NCBI GenBank assembly: GCA_949286985.1 | Contig: CASEEM010000023.1 | Span: 1 to 35,255, forward strand | Length of the DNA: 35,255 nt | Origin: an uncultured Eubacteriales bacterium | Lineage (GTDB): Bacteria > Bacillota > Clostridia > Peptostreptococcales > Anaerovoracaceae | Reading direction: 5' to 3' | Shown here: piece by piece, positions 6,718 to 14,238 of the stretch | How positions within the stretch are numbered: position 1 is the stretch's first letter | Layout of the letters: every line of letters begins with the position of its first letter | The notes under the pieces: model-generated | The model's input: only the letters and a program-made list of their open reading frames with translations | Database searches by the model: none | Told to the model about the DNA's origin: nothing | Program-made: the position numbers and the translations under genes

Positions 6718-7054
6718 AAAATGTGGAGCTGTTATGACTCCGTTAGATCCAGAAAGACCTATTGGTATGGAATGTCCTGAATGCGGTTGGGGATGGGTAA
6801 CTTCATATATCGAACCGAAGGCTGAGGATGCGACAATCTATTCAATTATTCTTGAACAAGGGAATAATGCTGATTCTAATGTAGTGAAGGCGGTTTCGAA
6901 GGTTGCAGGCTGTAATTTTATACAGGCTAAGTCTTTGATAGCAGGTTCAACTGCGAAACTGACAGAAGGTTTGGCGGTTGATATAGAGACTTGTATAGAG
7001 GTGCTAGACAAGGCATCTGTTAAATATCACATCGAACCTGAATGGTCGTACTGA
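6695..7054 (+). CDS. Zinc-ribbon protein with bL12 C-terminal-like domain, possible immunity protein
   Basis: A 119-residue protein behind CAGGAGG. Residues about 6-30 form a zinc ribbon: CEKC followed by CPEC. Residues about 45-115 resemble the C-terminal domain of ribosomal protein L7/L12: VVKAVSKVAGCNFIQAKSLI, then a Gly-containing turn and a final helix-strand with VLDKASVKYHIE. The gene directly follows the toxin-tip remnant and has the same AT-rich composition, the usual place for a cognate immunity gene. Immunity is inferred from position; the fold assignment rests on pattern only. A terminator follows at 7086. Confidence 0.6.
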   Translation: MTEKIICEKCGAVMTPLDPERPIGMECPECGWGWVTSYIEPKAEDATIYSIILEQGNNADSNVVKAVSKVAGCNFIQAKSLIAGSTAKLTEGLAVDIETCIEVLDKASVKYHIEPEWSY

Positions 7055-7085
7055 GACATTGCTATATCAAGGCTAAAATGATTCT

Positions 7086-7127
7086 AATACAGCGACTACC
7101 CAGAAAGGAAAGTCGCTGTATTCTTTT
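7086..7127 (+). terminator. Terminator after the zinc-ribbon gene
   Basis: Perfect 12-base stem AATACAGCGACT/AGTCGCTGTATT (7086-7097 and 7111-7122) followed by CTTTTG, 32 bases after the stop codon. Confidence 0.8.
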
Positions 7128-7210
7128 GCAAATAAATCTTGCAGACGTTTACTGCGTTTGCAAATGAACTTTGCTAGCATGCCGGGTACCCTTGTTTTTT
7201 GACACTAGAA

Positions 7211-7244
7211 AAGCCCTCTCTCCACACTAGTGGAGAAAGGACTT
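7211..7244. repeat. Imperfect 15-bp hairpin between the island and tRNA-Arg
   Basis: Arms 7211-7225 and 7230-7244 pair with two mismatches around the loop ACTA. On the minus strand it is followed by TTTTC, so it may serve as the terminator of the leftward tRNA-Arg transcript. Confidence 0.5.
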
Positions 7245-7257
7245 TGTCTACAGTCTG

Positions 7258-7287
7258 AAACGGCTCTAAGCCGTTTTAGTTTTGCTC
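7258..7287. terminator. Terminator-like hairpin downstream of tRNA-Arg
   Basis: AAACGGCT/AGCCGTTT with a three-base loop (7258-7265 and 7269-7276), followed on the plus strand by a T-rich tract; on the minus strand only TTT follows. It lies about 75 bases beyond the tRNA 3' end. Confidence 0.5.
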
Positions 7288-7352
7288 TATTCAAACCATA
7301 TTTCTGTGGCGAATCCGCCGGGATAAAAGTATAAGTTCGAATAGGGCTGCTT

Positions 7353-7428
7353 TGGTGTCCCAGGCGCGATTCGAACGCGCGACACCCGCTTTAGGAGAGC
7401 GGTGCTCTGTCCCCTGAGCTACTGAGAC
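7353..7428 (-). tRNA. tRNA-Arg (anticodon CCT)
   Basis: A complete 76-base cloverleaf on the minus strand. Acceptor GTCTCAG pairs with CTGGGAC (one G-T), the D arm reads GCTC...GAGC, the anticodon stem CCGCT/AGCGG holds the loop CTCCTAA with anticodon CCT, and the T loop is TTCGAAT. The 3' CCA is encoded. It reads AGG codons, which are rare in the host-type genes here. The 3' end faces the AT-rich island, the usual arrangement at an integration site. Confidence 0.95.
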
Positions 7429-7494
7429 ATGATAATGAATGAATGTGCTGAGCGTGCGAAGCGAGCGGCGCCGCGCCTCGCGATTACAATCTTC

Positions 7495-7523
7495 ATCATA
7501 GCACGCGAGGGGCATTCGTTCAA
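7495..7523 (-). promoter_or_regulatory. Promoter of tRNA-Arg
   Basis: On the minus strand, TTGAAC (7523-7518), a 17-base spacer and TATGAT (7500-7495). Transcription would start about 60 bases before the mature tRNA. Confidence 0.7.
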
Positions 7524-7582
7524 GCGCGCCGCTCTTTTCTTGGAACTACAGACAACTTTCAGCTGTTGCACACGCAGCCATA

Positions 7583-7611
7583 TTGCAATAGAAACACAAA
7601 TAGCATACAAT
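7583..7611 (+). promoter_or_regulatory. Promoter of the CoA-transferase gene
   Basis: TTGCAA (7583-7588), a 17-base spacer and TACAAT (7606-7611), about 38 bases before the start codon. Confidence 0.65.
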
Positions 7612-7649
7612 AACTCATATCTTTGAGACAAAAAACGCGGGAGGTACTC

Positions 7650-9020
7650 ATGTACGAAATCAGTCAAGTACAGAATGAATATAAGACGAAGCTCATCGAT
7701 GCCGATTATGCGGCGAGCCTCGTCAAGAGCAATTATCGTCTGCATTTCGGCGTCGGCACGGGCACGTCCGTCTATATGGACCGCGCACTGGCGAAGCGTC
7801 TCAAGAACGATACGCTCCTTCGCGGCCTCGAGATTCAGACCGAGGTCGGCGTGCGCCACGACATGATGGAGACGTACAAGGCGGAGCACGATGTCAACCG
7901 CATTCGTTTCTATTCGTCTCACTTCACGGCGCGCGACCGCCGCATGATGGACGAGGGCAATTGCTGGTATGTGCCGATCCTCTTCAATGAGGAGCCGCTC
8001 TACTGGCACCTCGAGGGGAACGGCTTCGACATCTGCTGCATCCAGGTCGCCCCGATGGACCGCTACGGCAATTTCAATTTCGGCCCGAATCACTGCGACC
8101 TGCTCGGCATCATCAAGGCGTCCAAGACGGTCATCGTCGAAGTCAACGAGAAGATGCCGATTGCGCTCGGTTACCAGAGCCACATCAACATCTCGGATGT
8201 CAATTATATTATTGAAGGCGAAAGTCCGGAGCTCGCCGAGATGGCACCGGGTGCCCCGTCGCCGGAGGATCGCCGCATCGCGGAGTCCATCGTCGAGAAG
8301 GTTCGCAACGAGAGCACGCTTCAGCTCGGTATCGGCACGGTGCCGAATGCCATCGGCAACCTTCTCGCCGAGTCAGATGTCCGCGACCTCTCCGGCCACA
8401 GCGAGGTGCTCGTCGACGCCTTTATGAAGCTCTATTATGCCGGCAAGCTGACGAATAACAAGAAGCGCGACAAGGGCCTTACCGTCTACACGGCGGCCAT
8501 CGGCACGAAGCCGCTCTACGACTTCATCGATGACAACCCGATCTGCTGCTGCGCGCCGGTCAATTACGTCAACAACGTCAACACCATCGCGGAGATCGAC
8601 AACTTCATCTCCATCAACAGCTGCGTCGGCATCGACCTCTACGGACAGGTCTGTTCCGAGAGCAGCGGCTACCGTCACCTCTCGGGTACGGGCGGCCAGC
8701 TCGACTTCGTCCTCGGCGCCTTCCTCTCGAAGAACGGCAAGAGCTTCATGTGCACGCATTCGACGCGCACGAAGAAGGACGGCACGATCGAATCGCTCAT
8801 CCATCCGGTCCTCGCACCGGGTTCCATCGTCACGACGCCGCGTGCGGCCGTGCAGTATGTCGTCACGGAGTACGGCGCCGTCAACCTCAAGGGCAAGTCG
8901 ACATGGCAGCGCGCCGAAAGCCTCGTCAGCATCGCGCACCCGGATTTTCGCGAGGAACTCATCCGCGAAGCGGAGAAGATGGGCATTTGGCGCAATACGA
9001 GCAAGATCGAGTTCCTGTAA
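7650..9020 (+). CDS. Acetyl-CoA hydrolase/transferase family CoA-transferase (4-hydroxybutyrate or butyryl-CoA:acetate type)
   Basis: A 456-residue cytoplasmic enzyme that moves CoA between an acyl-CoA and a carboxylate, usually acetate. Family features in order: Gly-rich N-terminal loop FGVGTGTSVYM (about residues 31-41), LQLGIGTVPNAIG (about 227-239), GHSE with Glu252 as the likely covalent catalytic Glu (equivalent to the Glu of 4-hydroxybutyrate CoA-transferase), DLYGQVCSES and SGTGGQLDFVLGA near 350, and VTEYGAVNLKG near the C-terminus. GGGAGG before ATG 7650 fixes the start. With the butyrate kinase at 33670 it suggests butyrate as a fermentation end product, but sequence alone does not separate butyryl-CoA:acetate from 4-hydroxybutyrate or related activity. 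It has its own promoter and stands apart from purA by 238 bases. Confidence 0.85.
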   Translation: MYEISQVQNEYKTKLIDADYAASLVKSNYRLHFGVGTGTSVYMDRALAKRLKNDTLLRGLEIQTEVGVRHDMMETYKAEHDVNRIRFYSSHFTARDRRMMDEGNCWYVPILFNEEPLYWHLEGNGFDICCIQVAPMDRYGNFNFGPNHCDLLGIIKASKTVIVEVNEKMPIALGYQSHINISDVNYIIEGESPELAEMAPGAPSPEDRRIAESIVEKVRNESTLQLGIGTVPNAIGNLLAESDVRDLSGHSEVLVDAFMKLYYAGKLTNNKKRDKGLTVYTAAIGTKPLYDFIDDNPICCCAPVNYVNNVNTIAEIDNFISINSCVGIDLYGQVCSESSGYRHLSGTGGQLDFVLGAFLSKNGKSFMCTHSTRTKKDGTIESLIHPVLAPGSIVTTPRAAVQYVVTEYGAVNLKGKSTWQRAESLVSIAHPDFREELIREAEKMGIWRNTSKIEFL

Positions 9021-9258
9021 AAGGCGCTTCGGTGCATCGGCGGCGCCTGCTTCGGAGCAACCGGAGCGGCAGATCGCCCACATCGGCATAAAATAGTAGC
9101 AAGTGAGCCGCATTTGAGGTAAAATTAAATGTACGGCTTTGATCAGACGGTCAAGTCGTCATAAAGCAAATTTTTCATAAGGCTTTACAGAAGGTCGAAT
9201 TTTCGACGGGGTCATAAGGCCGGAAGCGGCAGTTGCCGCAGAGAGGCAGGAGGAAATT

Positions 9259-10536
9259 ATGATCACAGCAGTAGTAGGCGCGAATTGGGGAGACGAAGGC
9301 AAGGGCAAGATCACGGACATCCTCGCACAGGATTCCGATTACATCGTCCGCTTCCAGGGCGGAAGCAATGCAGGCCATACCATCAAGAATGAGTACGGCA
9401 AGTTCGGACTCCATCTTCTTCCGTCCGGCGTGTTCAATCGCGAAGCGACGAGCGTTCTGGCGAACGGCGTGGCTGTTAACGCGAAGAAGCTGATAGAAGA
9501 GATCCGCGACGTGGAGAGTGCCGGCGTACCGCTCGGACGCATCCTCGTTTCAGACCGCGCACAGCTGGTCATGTCGTATCATATGCTTTTGGATGCTTAT
9601 GAAGAGGAGCGCCTCGGCGGCCGTTCGTTCGGTTCGACGAAGGCGGGCATCGCGCCGTGCTTCTCCGATAAGTATGCCAAGATCGGCTTCCAGGTCGCCG
9701 ACCTGTTTGCCGATGAGGACGTGCTCCGTAAGCGCGTCGAGAATGTCTGCACGATCAAGAACGCGCTGCTGAAGGAGCTTTACCATAAGCCGCTCCTCGA
9801 TCCGGAGGCGATTTATCAGGAGCTGATGGAGGACAAGGAGATTCTCGCGCCGTATGTTGCGAATGTCTCGGCGGAGCTTCACCGCGGCCTCAAGGAGGGC
9901 AAGAAGATTCTCCTCGAGGGCCAGCTCGGCGCTCTCAAGGATACGGACCACGGCATCTACCCGATGGTCACGTCGTCCTCGACGCTCGCCGGCTTCGGTG
10001 CGACGGGTGCAGGACTTCCGCCGCATGAGATCAGCCGCATCATCGCGGTCGTCAAGGCTTATTCGTCGGCTGTCGGTGCCGGTGCCTTCGTCACGGAGCT
10101 CTTCGGTGAAGAGGGTGACGAGCTTCGCCGCCGCGGCGGAGACGGAGGCGAGTTCGGTGTCACGACGGGCCGCCCGAGAAGAGTCGGCTGGTTCGACGCC
10201 GTCGCTACGCGCTACGGCTGTATGATGCAGGGAGCGACTGAGGTCGCTGTTACGGTCGTCGATGTTCTCGGCTACCTCGACGAGCTCAAGATCTGCGTCG
10301 GTTACGAGATCGACGGCAAGATCACCAAGGACTTCCCGGTCACGCCGCTCCTCGAGAAAGCGAAGCCGGTCTACGAGACGCTTCCGGGCTGGAAGACCGA
10401 CATCCGCGGCATCAAGAAGTATGAAGACCTGCCGGAGAACTGCCGTCGCTACATTGAGCGCATCGAGCAGGAGGTCGGCGTCCGCGTGTCGATGGTATCG
10501 AACGGCCCGGCCCGCGACGAGCTGATCCTCCGCTAA
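9259..10536 (+). CDS. purA: Adenylosuccinate synthetase
   Basis: A 425-residue enzyme that joins IMP and aspartate using GTP to form adenylosuccinate, the first committed step to AMP. The N-terminal GDEGKGK loop places the catalytic base Asp12, and NAGHT gives His40. Near residues 293-303 RRRGGDGGEFGVTTGRPRR forms the Arg-rich active-site region, close to the C-terminal GTP-binding part. Length is normal. AGGAGG precedes ATG 9259. The 238 bases upstream show no promoter I would defend; they hold the small inverted repeat GTCGAA/TTCGAC and two CATAAGGC copies. It is separate from the pur operon at 24780. A terminator-like hairpin follows, so alr may be expressed independently. Confidence 0.96.
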   Translation: MITAVVGANWGDEGKGKITDILAQDSDYIVRFQGGSNAGHTIKNEYGKFGLHLLPSGVFNREATSVLANGVAVNAKKLIEEIRDVESAGVPLGRILVSDRAQLVMSYHMLLDAYEEERLGGRSFGSTKAGIAPCFSDKYAKIGFQVADLFADEDVLRKRVENVCTIKNALLKELYHKPLLDPEAIYQELMEDKEILAPYVANVSAELHRGLKEGKKILLEGQLGALKDTDHGIYPMVTSSSTLAGFGATGAGLPPHEISRIIAVVKAYSSAVGAGAFVTELFGEEGDELRRRGGDGGEFGVTTGRPRRVGWFDAVATRYGCMMQGATEVAVTVVDVLGYLDELKICVGYEIDGKITKDFPVTPLLEKAKPVYETLPGWKTDIRGIKKYEDLPENCRRYIERIEQEVGVRVSMVSNGPARDELILR

Positions 10537-10576
10537 GCGCGGGGAGCAGCAGGCTCTTTAATGAAACGATAGTTAT

Positions 10577-10616
10577 GGAAAAGCCCGCGCAGTCCGTTGA
10601 CGGCGCGGGCGCTTTT
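10577..10616. terminator. Terminator between purA and alr
   Basis: Stem GAAAAGCCCGCGC pairing with GCGCGGGCGCTTTTC with a short bulge and a loop of about 13 bases. The T-rich ending lies on the plus strand, 40 bases after the purA stop and 26 before the alr start. Confidence 0.75.
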
Positions 10617-10641
10617 CAATCATCATCAGGGGACAGATAAC

Positions 10642-11784
10642 ATGATTAAGGAAACCATGAGGCAGACCTGGGTCGAGATCGATCTCGGCGCCCTGGAGAA
10701 TAACATTCGTGAGATCAAAGAACAGGTCGGAAGCAGTGAAATCATCGGTGTTGTCAAGGCCGATGCCTACGGCCACGGCAGCGTCCGCTGTGCAGAGATC
10801 ATGAGGCGAAACGGCATTCATCACTTCGCTGTAGCGACCATCGATGAAGCGCTGGAACTTCGCCGTGCCGGCATCGAAGACGACATCCTCGTCCTCGGCC
10901 TCGTGCCGGATATGTGTGCCGATCTCGTCCTTCGCTATAATCTCACCATTCTCCTCTGTTCGGAGGAGCGGGCGGAGGTCTTTGCCGAAGCGGCACGGAA
11001 GGCGGAACGCGAGATTCAGTGCATGATTGCGCTCGACAGCGGCATGGGCCGCATCGGTTATCGCGTCGAGACCCGCGAGGAGAAGGAAGCGGCGCGCGAT
11101 GCCATCGAACGCATCGATGAGATGGAAGGACTTCGCATCATCGGACTCATCTCCCACTTCTCTTCGTCGGATGAAGAGGACAAGAATTATACCGACCGTC
11201 AGCTGCGCGAATTCTATGATTTCTACGAGATGCTCGCCTCCGACGGTGTCGGCATCGGCGCGCTCACCATCGCGAACAGCGCCGCCGTCACGGATTGCTC
11301 GAAGACCTATTTTGATTATGTCCGCCCGGGCATCATCCTGTACGGACTGTATCCGTCGGACAAGGTCTGCCGCGACCGCCTCACGCTCGAGCCGGTCATG
11401 TCCGTCAAGGCGAATATCGTCTATCTCAAGACGGTACCGGCCGGCACGGCCATCAGCTACGGCCGCCGCTTCGTCACGGAGCGCGAGAGCAAGATCGCGA
11501 CGATTTCGCTCGGATATGCGGACGGTTATTCGCGGACGCTCTCCGGCAAGGCCGAGGTCCTCGTCCACGGAAAGCGTGTCCCGGTCGTCGGCAATATCTG
11601 CATGGATCAGTGCATGATCGATGTCACGGATATTCCGGACGTCTCGCGCTGCGACGAGGTCGTTATCCTCGGCAAGCAGGGCGAGGAGGAAATCACGGCG
11701 GAGGAGCTCGCAGGCAAGATCGGCACGATTCATTACGAAATCCTCTGCGATTTCGGTCTGCGCCTCCCGAAGGTCTATAAGTAG
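10642..11784 (+). CDS. alr: Alanine racemase
   Basis: A 380-residue PLP enzyme that converts L-alanine to D-alanine for peptidoglycan. The PLP lysine is Lys39 in VVKADAYGHG. The opposing catalytic base is Tyr273 in AISYG, and Tyr292 in SLGYADGYSR contacts the PLP phosphate. MDQCMIDVT near residue 320 is the conserved C-terminal beta-domain motif. Length is typical. The ATG at 10642 follows AGGGGA; an upstream in-frame start at 10597 would lie inside the terminator. PAP2, ung and perhaps the next genes follow closely on the same strand, so this may be the first gene of a short operon with cell-envelope members. Confidence 0.96.
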   Translation: MIKETMRQTWVEIDLGALENNIREIKEQVGSSEIIGVVKADAYGHGSVRCAEIMRRNGIHHFAVATIDEALELRRAGIEDDILVLGLVPDMCADLVLRYNLTILLCSEERAEVFAEAARKAEREIQCMIALDSGMGRIGYRVETREEKEAARDAIERIDEMEGLRIIGLISHFSSSDEEDKNYTDRQLREFYDFYEMLASDGVGIGALTIANSAAVTDCSKTYFDYVRPGIILYGLYPSDKVCRDRLTLEPVMSVKANIVYLKTVPAGTAISYGRRFVTERESKIATISLGYADGYSRTLSGKAEVLVHGKRVPVVGNICMDQCMIDVTDIPDVSRCDEVVILGKQGEEEITAEELAGKIGTIHYEILCDFGLRLPKVYK

Positions 11785-11793
11785 GAAAAGATT

Positions 11794-12348
11794 ATGCTTC
11801 AAGAAATATTGATCAAAGACGGCGAGCTTCTGATCGCGATTCAGGACGCGCTCGTCGATGACCGTGTGACGCCGATCGTCACGTTCATCACGCACCTCGG
11901 CAACAAGGGTTACCTCTGGATTGCCCTCGGTGTGCTCTTCCTGTTCTTCAAAAAAACACGCCGCGCGGGTGTGATTTCACTCGTCTCGTTGGCGCTGACC
12001 TTCCTGGTCGTCAATCTCTTCCTCAAGGATTTCGTCGCGCGGACGCGTCCTTATGAGGAACTGGAGGCCGTGCGTCTTCTGATTGAAGCACAACACGATT
12101 ACTCCTTCCCGTCCGGCCATGCGGCGAACAGCATCGCGCCGGCGCTCGCCGTGTTTCTGAATCTTCCGAAGAAGCTCGGCGTGCCGATTCTCCTGCTCGC
12201 CCTTCTTATTGCGCTTTCGCGCCTCTACGTCGGCGTTCACTATCCGCTCGACGTGTTCAGCGGCATCCTGATCGGCGGGCTCATCGCCTTCCTCGTGACG
12301 ACCATCGCGAACCGCATCCGGGATTCGCGTTATCCGGGCAAGCATTAG
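11794..12348 (+). CDS. PAP2-family membrane phosphatase
   Basis: A 184-residue integral membrane phosphatase. All three family motifs are present: K78 in KDFVARTRP, PSGH with His109, and SRLYVGVHYPLD with catalytic His149 and Asp153. About five membrane segments surround them. Members of this family dephosphorylate undecaprenyl diphosphate or phosphatidic/phosphatidylglycerol phosphates; the substrate cannot be told here. The location nine bases after alr suggests a role in undecaprenyl phosphate recycling for the cell wall, which is inference. Confidence 0.92.
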   Translation: MLQEILIKDGELLIAIQDALVDDRVTPIVTFITHLGNKGYLWIALGVLFLFFKKTRRAGVISLVSLALTFLVVNLFLKDFVARTRPYEELEAVRLLIEAQHDYSFPSGHAANSIAPALAVFLNLPKKLGVPILLLALLIALSRLYVGVHYPLDVFSGILIGGLIAFLVTTIANRIRDSRYPGKH

Positions 12349-12366
12349 GTCGCGGAGGGTAGGTAC

Positions 12367-13065
12367 ATGAATACAGCTTATTCCGATTCGTTCCCGTGGC
12401 CGCCGGTCCTCGGCGGAAGCTGGGACGAGGTCCTTCAAAAGGCGCTGACCGCGCCGAGCTTTGAAGCGCTCGGGGCATTTCTCGAAGAAGAATACCGCCG
12501 TGAAACGATCTATCCGCCGCAGGAGCAGATGTTCCGTGCTTTTCAGACGACACCGTATCATGACGTTCGTGCCGTACTCATCGGACAGGACCCGTATCAT
12601 GAAGAGGGGCAGGCCGAAGGACTCTCCTTTTCGGTCGCGCCGGGCGTGCGTCAGCCGCCGTCGCTTCGGAATCTTCTGAAGGAGCGCGAAGCGGATCTCG
12701 GCATGCCGGTGCCGCCGGCGAATGAAGGCTCGCTGCTTTCCTGGGCTGAAGGCGGCGTTCTGCTGCTCAATACGGTGCTGACCGTCCGCGAGGGGCAGGC
12801 GGGATCCCACCGCGGCAAGGGATGGGAGGCCTTCACAGATGAAGTCATCCGCGCTGTCTCGGCGAAGGAGGAGCCGTGCGTTTTCCTTCTCTTCGGCAAA
12901 CCGGCGGCAGAGAAGGCATCGCTTATCGACGGTTCGCGCCATCTCATCATCACGGCACCGCACCCGAGTCCGCTCTCGGCGTACCGCGGCTTCTTCGGCG
13001 GGAAATATTATTCGCGCACGAACGAGTTCCTCGAGGCGCACGGAAGAGCGCCGATCCCGTGGTAG
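12367..13065 (+). CDS. ung: Uracil-DNA glycosylase, family 1
   Basis: A 232-residue DNA repair enzyme that excises uracil from DNA. The water-activating loop GQDPYH gives catalytic Asp75, and the HPSPLS loop gives His199. Between them, LLLNTVLTV forms the uracil-recognition strand with its Asn. Length and motif spacing are normal for the Ung family. GGAGGG precedes ATG 12367, 18 bases after the PAP2 stop, so co-transcription with alr and PAP2 is likely. No terminator is evident after it. Confidence 0.96.
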   Translation: MNTAYSDSFPWPPVLGGSWDEVLQKALTAPSFEALGAFLEEEYRRETIYPPQEQMFRAFQTTPYHDVRAVLIGQDPYHEEGQAEGLSFSVAPGVRQPPSLRNLLKEREADLGMPVPPANEGSLLSWAEGGVLLLNTVLTVREGQAGSHRGKGWEAFTDEVIRAVSAKEEPCVFLLFGKPAAEKASLIDGSRHLIITAPHPSPLSAYRGFFGGKYYSRTNEFLEAHGRAPIPW

Positions 13066-13208
13066 CAGGGAGCGGCTTTTGCGCGAGAGGCCGGAGACGC
13101 AGGGCGGCAGTTTTCATCAAATATTTACAGAATGACCATAGATCCCGCGGTGCGATGCGGTAGCATAGCAATCGGATGAATTTATTTTGAAAGAAGAAAG
13201 GATTTACT

Positions 13209-13718
13209 ATGAAGAAGAATGGGAAGACCGCGAACGGCATGAAGCGCTCGAAGCTCAGCATCACCTTTTATGTCTTTGCTGCACTGTCGGCGCTCTATTT
13301 CCTCTATTCGGTGGTCAGCACCTGGTCGTACCTCGGCTCGTATTACGCATCGGCGGGCCTGTCGGTGACGGACGACCTCAGCACGGCGATCGGATATGTC
13401 ATCACGGGAAGCTTCAGCTTCCTCATCACGACGGTCATGATGTTCGGTATTGCGGTCATCTATGATCAGCTTTGCAAGCTGAATGCATCGAAGTGCGCGA
13501 AGGACGAGGCGAAGGCAGAGAAGGTCTGCGCGTGCGGCGAGAAGGACGAGAAGGCCGCGAAGACGGAGGTAATCGCGGATAAGACCGAAGAGGCTGAAGC
13601 GGCCGCTTCGGAGACGGCGGAAGAGGCTCTGAACAAGCTCGAAGAGGCTCCTGAGAATGAAGAAGCCTCTGAGACGGAAGCTGCTTCGGAGAATGAAGAG
13701 AACGCCGAAGAGAAATAG
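13209..13718 (+). CDS. Small membrane protein with long acidic, low-complexity tail
   Basis: A 169-residue protein I do not recognise. A basic N-terminus (MKKNGKTANGMKRSK) is followed by two membrane segments at about residues 18-37 and 58-86. The intervening loop has YLGSYYASAGL. After residue 90 the chain is hydrophilic, with two close cysteines (KVCACGEK) and then an Ala/Glu-rich tail of about 60 residues that should be disordered or helical. By the positive-inside rule both ends are probably cytoplasmic. AGAAAGGA precedes the ATG. It sits 143 bases after ung and 23 before the next gene. Function unknown; the two-segment plus acidic-tail layout is all that can be said. Confidence 0.7.
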   Translation: MKKNGKTANGMKRSKLSITFYVFAALSALYFLYSVVSTWSYLGSYYASAGLSVTDDLSTAIGYVITGSFSFLITTVMMFGIAVIYDQLCKLNASKCAKDEAKAEKVCACGEKDEKAAKTEVIADKTEEAEAAASETAEEALNKLEEAPENEEASETEAASENEENAEEK

Positions 13719-13741
13719 TGACAGAAATTGAGGATTCATGA

Positions 13742-14140
13742 ATGGAAGTACGGATGAACCGAACGATGCCGCAGGAGCTGCTTTCGCTCTATAAAAGATG
13801 CGGGCGGCGCCGCCCGAATGATCGCAATCTGCTCCGCTCCCTTCAGGGATGCTCCTTTATGGCAGGATTCTATGAAGAGGAGGAACTCATCGCCTTCACG
13901 CGGGTATGCAGCGACGGCGCGATGAATTTCATGGTGACGGATTTCCTGATCGACGAACGGTTCGACAATCGGGAGACGGCACTGCTGCTCGGCAAGGAGC
14001 TGGAGAATTATCTTCTCATGGCGGTGAGCTGCGATGGGCATATCTATGCGCTGACGGACAGCCGTTACGAATTCGTATTCCGTACATTCGGGTATAAATA
14101 CATGGATCCGGATTTCCGTACCGTGATGGTGCGCGACTAA
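13742..14140 (+). CDS. GNAT-like acetyltransferase fold protein
   Basis: A 132-residue protein with the size and pattern of a minimal GNAT domain: MAGFYEEEELIAFTRVCSDG (strands 2-3), FMVTDFLIDERFDNRETALLLG (strand 4 and the acetyl-CoA loop region) and a C-terminal DSRYEFVFRTFGYK typical of the last GNAT strand. The canonical Q/RxxGxG/A pyrophosphate loop is not clear (it reads ERFDNRETA), so activity is uncertain. GAGGA lies seven bases before ATG 13742; a downstream ATG at 13754 is possible. It is probably co-transcribed with the membrane-protein gene 23 bases upstream. Confidence 0.65.
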   Translation: MEVRMNRTMPQELLSLYKRCGRRRPNDRNLLRSLQGCSFMAGFYEEEELIAFTRVCSDGAMNFMVTDFLIDERFDNRETALLLGKELENYLLMAVSCDGHIYALTDSRYEFVFRTFGYKYMDPDFRTVMVRD

Positions 14141-14158
14141 GTCTTGGGATATGAAAAA

Positions 14159-14191
14159 GCGGACCAATGCCGATTATCGGCATTGGTCCGC
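14159..14191. terminator. Terminator shared by convergent genes
   Basis: Perfect 15-base stem (14159-14173 and 14177-14191) with a three-base loop. On the minus strand it is followed by TTTTTC, so it ends the leftward GNAT-DUF2156 operon. It also lies 18 bases after the rightward GNAT-like gene but lacks a T-run in that direction. Confidence 0.85.
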
Positions 14192-14238
14192 AAGACAAGC
14201 CATTCTGTTGATGCAAATGTAGTATATGCGATGGTTTA

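Larger units (their letters stand above)
6050..7350. other. AT-rich island of foreign character
   Basis: Base composition and codon use shift sharply: codons such as TTA, AGA, ATA and AAA are frequent here and rare on both sides. The stretch carries overlapping and fragmentary reading frames related to polymorphic toxin/immunity loci, then about 300 non-coding bases with three hairpins. It ends at the 3' end of tRNA-Arg. No transposase or integrase is visible, and I found no duplicated tRNA 3' end at the left side. Confidence 0.7.

Noticed and set aside
9021..9258. Small gene or riboswitch upstream of purA
   Set aside because: No frame with a ribosome site and no recognisable aptamer; only short inverted and direct repeats are visible.
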